From the NCBI GenBank assembly GCA_903831635.1, contig CAIKYN010000299.1, positions 1 to 7,495 on the forward strand: a stretch of DNA of 7,495 bases, in the 5' to 3' direction. The notes under the pieces were generated by a model. The model worked only from the letters and a program-made list of their open reading frames with translations, did no database searches and had not been told where the DNA came from. How positions within the stretch are numbered: position 1 is the stretch's first letter; every line of letters starts with the position of its first letter. Made by a program: the position numbers and the translations under genes. Of this stretch, positions 1-5,483 are shown one piece after another. This DNA comes from an uncultured Spartobacteria bacterium. GTDB taxonomy: Bacteria; Verrucomicrobiota; Verrucomicrobiia; Chthoniobacterales; UBA6821.

Positions 1-11
1 GCCATTGACCT

Positions 12-26
12 TGCTCCCATGGAGCA
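12..26. other. small hairpin upstream of the tRNA
   Basis: A short perfect inverted repeat, TGCTCC and GGAGCA around a 3-nt CAT loop, lies about 30 nt before the tRNA gene. No run of T follows it, so it does not look like a complete intrinsic terminator. It could be the 3' end of an upstream transcript or chance. Nothing else is recognised in bases 1-57, and no convincing paired -35/-10 promoter for the tRNA was found there. Confidence 0.25.
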
Positions 27-57
27 GGGAGTGCCTGCAGTAGTTTAAGTTTACTTT

Positions 58-133
58 GCGCTCGTAGCTCATCGGATAGAGCAGGGGTTTTCTAAACCCT
101 TGGTAGCAGGTTCGATTCCTGCCGGGCGCACCA
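58..133 (+). tRNA. tRNA-Arg (anticodon UCU)
   Basis: This 76-nt tRNA decodes AGA (and possibly AGG) arginine codons, and the whole cloverleaf can be folded by eye. The acceptor stem GCGCTCG (58-64) pairs with CGGGCGC (123-129), with one T-G wobble. The D stem GCTC (67-70) pairs with GAGC (79-82). The anticodon stem GGGGT (84-88) pairs with ACCCT (96-100) around the loop TTTCTAA, with anticodon TCT at 91-93 flanked by T90 and A94. The T stem GCAGG (106-110) pairs with CCTGC (118-122) around TTCGATT. The discriminator is A130 and CCA (131-133) is genome-encoded. The variable loop is short (101-105). A GT9 gene starts only 13 nt after the CCA, with no terminator between, so read-through or co-transcription with processing is possible. 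Confidence 0.97.
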
Positions 134-146
134 CGTTTGCCATACC

Positions 147-1154
147 ATGGACTCCCCAGAAAAATCCCTTCGCATCCTTATTATCCGTCGGGACAATATC
201 GGAGACTTGGTCTGCACGACTCCCTTGATCCGCGCGCTCAGAGAGCAGCTTCCGACGGCCTATATCGCGGCCCTAGTGACAAAATATAACTTGGCCGTGA
301 TGGAAGAGAACCCTGATATCGATGCCCTCTTCTCCTACACGAAAGCGAAGCATCTTGAGAAAGGCGAAAACCACTTTGGCATCCTCTGGAGCCGTCTCAA
401 GACAATCTGGACTCTACGCCAGCAACGCTTCGATTGGATCCTCTTGCCAGGCGGACCACAGCGCAGCTCGCTTCGTTTTGCCAAATGGATCGGAGCAAAG
501 AAGATTCTGGTTCGTGATGCTGAGGACACGGCCGGCGGCGAGCACCATGTCGAGCAATGCTGCCACCAGCTTGTGCGCATGGGGCTACGGTTCGAGACGC
601 CGGAGGCTCGACTGACCCCCGACAAAGCCAGAGTTGGAAAACTCAAGGCCACCTTGCCTCGGGAGTGGAGTCGTTACTGCGGGCCGGTGATCGCCCTTCA
701 TCTGAGCTCACGAAAACTATCCCAGCGCTGGCCTGCAGATCGATTTGCCGAGCTGGCCCGCACGCTGCATGAGAAACTCGATGCCAAATTTCTCCTGCTC
801 TGGTCTCCCGGGTCCGCCGACAATCCGCTGCATCCCGGAGATGATGAAAAAGCTCGTGACGTGCTGACTTCGACGGCGGGGCTGCCGCTCCATCCCATTC
901 CCACAGAACGACTTGAAGACCTGATCGCCTCTCTCTCCCTCTGTGACTCCATCATCTGTAGTGATGGAGGAGCGATGCACCTTGCAGCCGCTCTCGGCAA
1001 GCCGATGGTCTGTCTCTTTGGTGATTCCGATCCTGAACATTGGGGTCCGTGGAAGGTACCTAGTGTCGTCTTGCATCCGGCAAGCCGCGAGGTGACGGAT
1101 CTCTCGGTGGAAGAAATCTCCACCGCGTTTCTAGATCTCGTGTGTAAGCCTTAG
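147..1154 (+). CDS. glycosyltransferase family 9 (ADP-heptose:LPS heptosyltransferase-like)
   Basis: This 335-residue protein has the two-Rossmann-domain pattern of the GT9 (RfaF/WaaF-like) family, cytoplasmic enzymes that move a sugar, classically heptose, from an ADP-sugar onto lipopolysaccharide core. The N-terminal acceptor domain opens with ILIIRRDNIGDLVCTTPLIR (residues 10-29). The Asp of IGD (D20) sits where heptosyltransferases have their catalytic Asp. The C-terminal donor domain has HLSSRKLSQRWP (185-196), the position of the usual H-x-G/S-x-S-x-x-K-R-W segment, then SDGGAMHLAAALGKP (272-286) and FGDSDPEHWGPW (291-302), the nucleotide-sugar signature. Length is normal for the family. 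The ATG is preceded by CATACC with no Shine-Dalgarno. No other LPS-core gene is adjacent, so the sugar and acceptor cannot be stated. The family is clear; heptose specificity is inferred. It probably shares a transcript with the hydrolase 20 nt downstream. Confidence 0.92.
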   Translation: MDSPEKSLRILIIRRDNIGDLVCTTPLIRALREQLPTAYIAALVTKYNLAVMEENPDIDALFSYTKAKHLEKGENHFGILWSRLKTIWTLRQQRFDWILLPGGPQRSSLRFAKWIGAKKILVRDAEDTAGGEHHVEQCCHQLVRMGLRFETPEARLTPDKARVGKLKATLPREWSRYCGPVIALHLSSRKLSQRWPADRFAELARTLHEKLDAKFLLLWSPGSADNPLHPGDDEKARDVLTSTAGLPLHPIPTERLEDLIASLSLCDSIICSDGGAMHLAAALGKPMVCLFGDSDPEHWGPWKVPSVVLHPASREVTDLSVEEISTAFLDLVCKP

Positions 1155-1174
1155 GTACTTCTGATTTTCATCCC

Positions 1175-1948
1175 ATGCTCGAGATCACGATTCTGGCAAG
1201 CGGTAGTAGTGGCAATGCCGCTTTGGTTCGGACGGAAACGGCCTCTTTCCTAGTCGATGCGGGTCTGAGCACCAAGGAGCTGACGCTGCGATTGGCTTCA
1301 TGTGGCGTGGAACCGCGCGACCTCTGCGCCATTCTGGTGACTCATGAACATGGTGATCACACCAAGGGTCTCGTCCAGTGGTCGAAGAAACATGCCACTC
1401 CGATCTACTGTAACCGTCAGACAGCCGCGGTTCTCCGCGATAAAGTCATCGACTTCAACGGATGGAAGATCTTTGAAAGCGGCAGTGATTTTGCCTTGGA
1501 AGGAACGACGATCCGCTCCTTCCTGATTCCACACGATGCAGTAGAGCCGGTCGGATTCGTGATCCGGGAGAGGACCTATTCCTTTGGCTTCCTCACCGAC
1601 CTCGGTCATGCCACGACTCTCGTTACTGAATCGCTGCGCGGAGTGGATGGTCTTCTGATCGAGGCGAACTACGATGAGCAACTCCTCGAGAACGACACCA
1701 AGCGTCCCTGGTCCATCAAGCAACGCATCCAGTCTCGCCACGGGCATCTCTCGAACACTGCCGCGGCGGAAACCGTTTCTAGGATCCGCCATGATGGCCT
1801 CGCCCATCTCTTGCTGGGTCACCTCAGTCGCGACTGTAACAGCGAGGAACTGGCCCTTGCAGCCATGCAGACAATGCTGGGTCGGAATGCGATCAACCTC
1901 TTCTGCGCGCTCCAGGAAGAAGTCTCCGCTCCCGTCCGATTCTGTTAA
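1175..1948 (+). CDS. walJ: MBL-fold metallo-hydrolase, YycJ/WalJ family
   Basis: This 257-residue cytoplasmic metallo-beta-lactamase-fold protein resembles YycJ/WalJ. It opens with ITILASGSSGNAALV (4-18), typical of that family. The metal-binding motif THEHGDH (56-62) supplies H57, H59, D61 and H62. Further expected ligands are H120-D121 (IPHD), D142 (LTDLGHAT) and H216 (LLGHLSRDCN); EANYDEQLL (163-171) is also a family hallmark. Members are predicted di-metal phosphodiesterases or nucleases. In Firmicutes the gene sits with the WalKR cell-wall regulators and has been linked to coordinating division with replication. No WalKR genes are present here, so only the biochemical class should be transferred. 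The start (CATCCC before ATG) lacks a Shine-Dalgarno. The TAA stop is immediately adjacent to the stop of the convergent DUF2752 gene. The enzyme class is firm; the exact substrate is unknown. Confidence 0.88.
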   Translation: MLEITILASGSSGNAALVRTETASFLVDAGLSTKELTLRLASCGVEPRDLCAILVTHEHGDHTKGLVQWSKKHATPIYCNRQTAAVLRDKVIDFNGWKIFESGSDFALEGTTIRSFLIPHDAVEPVGFVIRERTYSFGFLTDLGHATTLVTESLRGVDGLLIEANYDEQLLENDTKRPWSIKQRIQSRHGHLSNTAAAETVSRIRHDGLAHLLLGHLSRDCNSEELALAAMQTMLGRNAINLFCALQEEVSAPVRFC

Positions 1949-2383
1949 TTAGAAGAGCGCTCGCTCTCTCACGATCAAGTAGATCCAGTTGGCCACAAGT
2001 AGCATGACGCCTCCAATTCGGACGCCGAGTGCGGTTGTTTGGGGAAGTTTTTCCCAGCGAAGGCGGGGCAGCCTTGCAGCAACAACCACCATGCAATAAA
2101 CAAGATAGATAATCAATCCTACTAGAATGAGTATCAGAAGCGGATTGAAGAACAGGGCCGCTTCCACATTCCCATGCAGCAGGCACCGGAGCCCACGGGT
2201 CATGCCGCAGGTAGGGCAGGGGACGCCGGTCAGCGCATGAAGCGGACAGAGCGGAGTAGGTAATCCCAAAGCCAGCCAGCCAATACCCAGAGCGCTACCG
2301 CAAGCGAGAACAAGTCCCCATGTCAGCTCCGGATCGTGCTCCCCTGGAATGAGCGGACGCCAATAGAAACGGGGAACCAGCAA
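1949..2383 (-). CDS. DUF2752 family small membrane protein
   Basis: This 144-residue predicted inner-membrane protein carries the DUF2752 hallmark CPLHALTGVPCPTCGMTR (residues 46-63), followed by RCLLHGNVEAALFFNPLL. The family has no assigned function. Hydrophobic segments lie at about 21-41, 80-102 and 119-137. The cysteines C46, C56, C59 and C67 sit between the first two, with C56-P-T-C59 resembling a metal- or redox-type pair; that resemblance is inference. The start is a TTG at 2381-2383. No ATG lies in frame between the upstream stop (2405-2407) and the conserved domain, and a much later start would remove the first membrane segment. The bases before it are AGCCC, with no Shine-Dalgarno. 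It begins 11 nt after the stop of the GYF_2-Yip1 gene, so the two are probably co-transcribed and co-functional. Its stop directly abuts the convergent walJ stop. Confidence 0.85.
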   Translation of the reverse strand: MLVPRFYWRPLIPGEHDPELTWGLVLACGSALGIGWLALGLPTPLCPLHALTGVPCPTCGMTRGLRCLLHGNVEAALFFNPLLILILVGLIIYLVYCMVVVAARLPRLRWEKLPQTTALGVRIGGVMLLVANWIYLIVRERALF

Positions 2384-2394
2384 GGGCTTTTGAT

Positions 2395-3312
2395 TTATGG
2401 AAGCTTAGGCAGCGTCGGCATGCCGCCACCCATCTGATGACTTAACTCGGCAATGCCTAGTCCTGCTGCCGTACCCAGCAAGAGAAGGAGGCCGCAGCAA
2501 AGCAATCCCGGGAGGGTGATGGCGAGCGTGGCTCTCCAACCTTCGGTATGTTGTGCCTCTTTCAGTCCAATGATAATCGCGTAGGCACCCCAGATGACAC
2601 CAACAAGGCTACCGCAGACTGGGATGATATTCAGCACAGCCGCACTGGCCTGTGCATAGCAGATAACCCGGAAGGTAGTTTCAAAGGGCCTGTTGGCGCC
2701 GCCGAGCAGCTTCAGGCAGAGATGAGTGATCCCCGAGGAAATGAAGGCGCTCACGACATAGAGTGCCGGGGAGAGGAGGACTGAACCAATCAGCGCCACG
2801 GAAAAGGAGGATCCCGTGGGTAGCGATGTGGCATGAGGGATCTTGGGGGCAAAGAGGGCAGGATTCATTGTTGTCATCGCAATCTGGTAGAAAGCGGAGA
2901 CAGCAAACATGGCACTGCTGACCAGCACGAAATAGAGGAGGGGATTGGCCAACCCTCCCGTCTGCTTCATGGTGGCGAAGGTCTGTATCGGGCGTAAAAG
3001 AACATCGCCAATCGTCTGTGAGAGGGCGGAGAAGAAGCCGAGCCTCTCTCGCTCTTCCCAAGCCGGGCCAGTTTCATCTGCTTGCATTGCATCAACGGGG
3101 TTTTCGTTAAGACTTGCCGGGGTGAGTGCCGGGGGCGGGAGTTCCATTCCCCAGTGCGGGGCCATCTCCCCGAGCGGCTTCCACTCCTGCATGCCCTCGC
3201 GCCAGGCAAGATCACTTGCCGAGAAACGCCCGGAATGAATCCCCTCCCGAACCGCTGCTTCGCTGAACGAGCCTAGGGACTGGTGGTTGCGAGCAATGTG
3301 GATGTTGGACAT
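2395..3312 (-). CDS. GYF_2 (DUF4339) domain plus Yip1-like membrane protein
   Basis: This 305-residue protein has two parts. Residues 1-55 form a GYF_2/DUF4339 domain, with the typical ending DLAWREGMQEWKPLGEM (34-50; W37 and W44). Such domains are thought to bind proline-rich peptides or act as small adaptor modules. A Pro/Ala/Glu-rich linker (about 56-90) leads to a Yip1-like region. That region starts at FFSALSQTIGDVLLRPIQTF (93-112) and has hydrophobic segments at about 122-145, 169-193, 220-247 and 262-285. Yip1-family membrane proteins are known from eukaryotic vesicle traffic, but the bacterial members have no settled role. The tail is GlyMet/Pro-rich (293-305). The ATG is preceded by TTTTTCC and a pyrimidine-rich leader instead of a Shine-Dalgarno. 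It is the first gene of a two-gene minus-strand unit with DUF2752. The architecture is confident; the function is unknown. Confidence 0.87.
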   Translation of the reverse strand: MSNIHIARNHQSLGSFSEAAVREGIHSGRFSASDLAWREGMQEWKPLGEMAPHWGMELPPPALTPASLNENPVDAMQADETGPAWEERERLGFFSALSQTIGDVLLRPIQTFATMKQTGGLANPLLYFVLVSSAMFAVSAFYQIAMTTMNPALFAPKIPHATSLPTGSSFSVALIGSVLLSPALYVVSAFISSGITHLCLKLLGGANRPFETTFRVICYAQASAAVLNIIPVCGSLVGVIWGAYAIIIGLKEAQHTEGWRATLAITLPGLLCCGLLLLLGTAAGLGIAELSHQMGGGMPTLPKLP

Positions 3313-3409
3313 GGAAAAAGGCTAAAGGATGGAAGTTGAAGAATGAAGGAGGAAAAGACTCTCGAAAACCCTTCATAATTCATCGCTCATCCTTCATATT
3401 TTCTCACTC
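3313..3409. promoter_or_regulatory. divergent intergenic region with TTCA-rich leaders on both sides
   Basis: This 97-bp gap must hold the promoters for both the minus-strand GYF_2-Yip1 unit and the plus-strand purU unit. Each half, read in the direction of its own gene, is pyrimidine-rich with repeated TTCAT/TTCAAC words. The plus side has TTCATAATTCAT (3372-3383) and then TCCTTCAT (3390-3397). The minus side, read as the reverse complement, has CTTCATTCTTCAACTTCC and ends TTTTTCC before the ATG. ATGAAGGA (3343-3350) and TCCTTCAT (3390-3397) form an 8-bp inverted repeat with a 39-bp spacer. CATAAT at 3373-3378 resembles a -10 box, but no matching -35 is seen at normal spacing, so no promoter is called precisely. 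Confidence 0.5.
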
Positions 3410-4276
3410 ATGCCTTCTCCTCATACACTTCTGATGACGCTGGATTGCCCTGATCAGGTGGGGCTGCTAGCCAAGATCACGGGCTTCGTTGCCGAGCAAC
3501 AGGGCAACTTCGTCGAGGTGAACCAGTACACGGACACGATCAACAATTGGTTCCTCGCCCGCTTTGCCTTTGAGGTGCCGGAGGGCGTCACCCTTGAAAC
3601 GGTGCGAACTGCATTCGCGCCTATTGCCGTGAGCATCAATGCCAGTTGGTCGATCCGGGACAGCTCCAAACCTTTGAGAACCGTGCTGCTCGTGAGCAAA
3701 GAGGACCACTGTCTGGCAGACCTAATCTGGCGCTGGCGCTCCAAAGAAATGAACATCGAGGTGCCGCTCGTGATCTCAAATCACGATGCTCTGCGTGCCA
3801 CGGTGGAGAAGGAGGGGCTCCCTTTTCTCCATATTCCGATCCCGGCTGATGAAGCGGGAAAAGAAACGGCCTTTCGACAGGTGAGCGATGCCATCTGTGA
3901 TGTTTCGGGTGAACTTACGGTCCTCTGTCGCTACATGCAGATCCTTCCCGGATGGTTCTGTGAGGAGCATCACAACCGCGTCATCAATATCCACCACTCC
4001 CTGTTGCCGGCCTTTGCCGGGGCCGATCCCTACCGTCGTGCCTACGATCGGGGCGTGAAACTGATCGGAGCCACCTGCCACTACGCAACTCCGGAACTGG
4101 ATGCGGGACCGATCATCCATCAGGAGATGATCCCGATCGAACACTTTCACACACCTGCCGAGATGCGCCGACTCGGACGCGACTGTGAGCGACTTGCCTT
4201 GGCCCGAGGCGTCCGCCTCCATGTCGATGATCGCGTCGTTGTCCACGGCTCACGCGCCATCGTCTTCGGTGATTGA
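3410..4276 (+). CDS. purU: formyltetrahydrofolate deformylase
   Basis: PurU hydrolyses 10-formyltetrahydrofolate to tetrahydrofolate and formate, balancing the one-carbon pool and supplying formate for purine synthesis. The 288-residue product has an N-terminal ACT domain (about 6-85: LLMTLDCPDQVGLLAKITGF, then NQYTD and a substrate-sensing-like segment). A formyltransferase-fold catalytic domain follows from about 90 (VLLVSKEDHCLADLIWRW). Catalytic residues match the family: N193 and H195 in NIHHSLLPAF (193-202), and D231 in ELDAGPIIHQEMIPIEH (229-245). AYDRGVKLIGATCHY (211-225) is also typical. Length is normal. The ATG follows a TTCAT-rich leader and CTCACTC, with no Shine-Dalgarno. It heads a compact unit in which lolD begins 4 nt after its TGA. 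PurN shares the catalytic core but lacks the ACT domain, so PurU is the better call. Confidence 0.95.
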   Translation: MPSPHTLLMTLDCPDQVGLLAKITGFVAEQQGNFVEVNQYTDTINNWFLARFAFEVPEGVTLETVRTAFAPIAVSINASWSIRDSSKPLRTVLLVSKEDHCLADLIWRWRSKEMNIEVPLVISNHDALRATVEKEGLPFLHIPIPADEAGKETAFRQVSDAICDVSGELTVLCRYMQILPGWFCEEHHNRVINIHHSLLPAFAGADPYRRAYDRGVKLIGATCHYATPELDAGPIIHQEMIPIEHFHTPAEMRRLGRDCERLALARGVRLHVDDRVVVHGSRAIVFGD

Positions 4277-4280
4277 ACTC

Positions 4281-4961
4281 ATGACCGCGACTTCCTCCAT
4301 GCACCTGCGGGCCCGCGGGCTTTTCCAAACCTACGATTTGGGAGAGGCCAAGCTTCAGGTACTCAAGGGCGTCAACCTTGATGTGAACAAGGGTGAGGTG
4401 GTCTTTCTCCGCGGTGCCTCCGGAGCGGGTAAATCCACACTCCTCTATATTCTTGCAGGCCTGGAACATCCCAAGGAGGGAAGTGTCGAGTTCGAGGGCG
4501 AGCAGCTCTTTGCACTCAAAGGGGATCGTGAGGCCATGCTTCGTAACCGCCGCATGGGATTCGTCTTCCAATCCTATTTCCTCCTGCCGGAGCTGACGGC
4601 CCTGGAGAATGTCCTGCTTCCCTCGATGCTGGGCGGAAGAAAAAACGAGTCCCATGCCCGCATCTTGCTCGACCGGGTGGGGCTTTCGGGACGGCTCGAC
4701 CATCTCCCCTCGCAACTCAGCGGTGGAGAACAGCAGCGTGTGGCGATCGCCCGCGCCTTGGTGAATGATCCCAGTATCCTCTTTGCCGACGAGCCGACGG
4801 GAAATCTCGATGCGGTAACGGGTGCAGGAATCGTCGAATTGCTGCTCGACCTAGCCCGGCAAGATGGCCGCACATTTGTGGCCGTCACGCACGATCCCGC
4901 GCTCGCGGCACTTGGTGACCGACAGCTGTTCCTGCGGGACGGTCACTTGGAACCTGCTTGA
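4281..4961 (+). CDS. lolD: lipoprotein-releasing ABC transporter ATPase LolD
   Basis: This 226-residue ABC ATPase is of the LolD/MacB/FtsE type. LolD powers the LolC/E permease, which detaches lipoproteins from the inner membrane for transfer to the outer membrane. All motifs are intact: Walker A GASGAGKST (45-53), Q-loop FVFQSYFLLPELTALENV (94-111), signature LSGGEQQ (146-152), Walker B ILFADEP (166-172, with E171), D-loop GNLD and H-loop VTHD (H204). The LLPxLTALENV segment and the ending RQLFLRDGHLEPA closely resemble proteobacterial LolD. I chose the ATG at 4281 (MTATSSMHLRARG), 4 nt after the purU stop. The frame is open further upstream, to 4185, but that stretch overlaps purU coding sequence and lacks ABC-type sequence. 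A GGTGA at 4268-4272 could be a weak Shine-Dalgarno. No LolC/E permease gene is adjacent, which is unusual. A MacB-like partner other than Lol cannot be excluded. Confidence 0.88.
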   Translation: MTATSSMHLRARGLFQTYDLGEAKLQVLKGVNLDVNKGEVVFLRGASGAGKSTLLYILAGLEHPKEGSVEFEGEQLFALKGDREAMLRNRRMGFVFQSYFLLPELTALENVLLPSMLGGRKNESHARILLDRVGLSGRLDHLPSQLSGGEQQRVAIARALVNDPSILFADEPTGNLDAVTGAGIVELLLDLARQDGRTFVAVTHDPALAALGDRQLFLRDGHLEPA

Positions 4962-4965
4962 TCCC

Positions 4966-5418
4966 ATGACCGATTCCCCATCACCACTCCCCGGATCGAC
5001 AATCGTTACCCCTGTTCAGGTGATGTTCTTTGATACCGATGCTGGTGGCGTTGTTCACAACATCGCCTACCTCCGTTTCATCGAGACGGCCCGCACGCTG
5101 CTCGCCGTCAATCTTGGAATGGACTGGGCGCGGATGGCCCAGACCTCGGTCTATCCTGTAGTAGTGCGCACCGAGATCGACTACAAGCGGCCTGCGATCC
5201 TCGGCGACGAGCTCGAAGTTCACGGCCGCCTCGGTGAGGCGACTCCGGCGCGTTTCTGGTGCCACTTCGAGATCAAGCGCCCTCGAGACGGCGCGCTACT
5301 GATCACCTGCCAGCAGGCACTGGCCTTCGTGAAAATGCCCGAAGGGAAGCCTCTCCGTCTTCCCAAAGGCTGGCCGGAGCCGTTTGCCCCGGAGTTTGCA
5401 TCTCCATCCGGGGAGTAG
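4966..5418 (+). CDS. YbgC/FadM-family acyl-CoA thioesterase (hotdog fold)
   Basis: This 150-residue single-hotdog protein resembles the YbgC / 4-hydroxybenzoyl-CoA thioesterase family, cytosolic enzymes that hydrolyse acyl-CoA thioesters. The signature FFDTDAGGVVHNIAYLRFIE (21-40) contains the expected catalytic Asp (D25) and the GGVVH turn before the long hotdog helix. VVVRTEIDYKRPAILGDELEV (66-86) and the later QQALAFVK strand fit the rest of the fold. The ATG at 4966 is 4 nt after the lolD stop; the frame extends upstream to 4864, but that part overlaps lolD and lacks family features. The bases before the start are GATCCC, with no Shine-Dalgarno. In Proteobacteria YbgC is often encoded with Tol-Pal; here the neighbours are lolD and purU, so an envelope-lipid role is suggested only by association. 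The substrate is unknown. Confidence 0.9.
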   Translation: MTDSPSPLPGSTIVTPVQVMFFDTDAGGVVHNIAYLRFIETARTLLAVNLGMDWARMAQTSVYPVVVRTEIDYKRPAILGDELEVHGRLGEATPARFWCHFEIKRPRDGALLITCQQALAFVKMPEGKPLRLPKGWPEPFAPEFASPSGE

Positions 5419-5448
5419 TCTCTCGACGGAATCGATTGGCCGATTTTA

Positions 5449-5483
5449 AACTTCAACTTTAACTTTCAACTCAACTTTTTTCC
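5449..5483 (+). repeat. tandem AACT-type leader tract before trxB
   Basis: Five consecutive AACT-starting units fill the end of the 65-bp gap before trxB: AACTTC (5449-5454), AACTTT (5455-5460), AACTTTC (5461-5467), AACTC (5468-5472) and AACTTTTTT (5473-5481), then CC directly before the ATG. The tract is nearly free of G on the coding strand and replaces any Shine-Dalgarno. An A/T-rich segment GATTTTAAA (5442-5450) just upstream could include a -10 element, but no clear -35 is seen. The tract may be an unstructured 5' leader favouring ribosome loading, a slippage-prone repeat, or a protein-binding array. The repeat itself is seen directly; its role is inference. Confidence 0.6.

Noticed and set aside
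5..10. TTGACC resembling a -35 box upstream of the tRNA
   Set aside because: No -10-like sequence lies 16-18 bp downstream; the nearest A/T-rich stretch (about 41-54) is too far away.
1954..1967. Inverted repeat AGAGCG/CGCTCT near the convergent stop codons
   Set aside because: Only a 5-bp usable stem, no T-run on either side, and within DUF2752 coding. Not called a terminator.
4185..4280. N-terminal extension of the LolD reading frame
   Set aside because: It overlaps the conserved end of purU, lacks ABC-type sequence, and an ATG at 4281 sits 4 nt after the purU stop.
4307..4324. Overlapping GC-rich palindromes GCGGGCCCGC and GCCCGCGGGC followed by TTTT, looking like a terminator
   Set aside because: They lie inside lolD codons 9-15 (reading L-R-A-R-G-L-F), the stems would leave almost no loop, and the T-run is only four bases. 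Best explained as coding sequence.
4113..4715. 200-codon minus-strand open frame opposite purU/lolD
   Set aside because: It lies antisense to two genes with intact family motifs and its translation shows no recognisable domain; a shadow of GC-rich codon use.
4864..4965. N-terminal extension of the thioesterase frame
   Set aside because: It overlaps the lolD end (H-loop region) and is low-complexity out-of-frame translation; the ATG at 4966 gives the normal family length.
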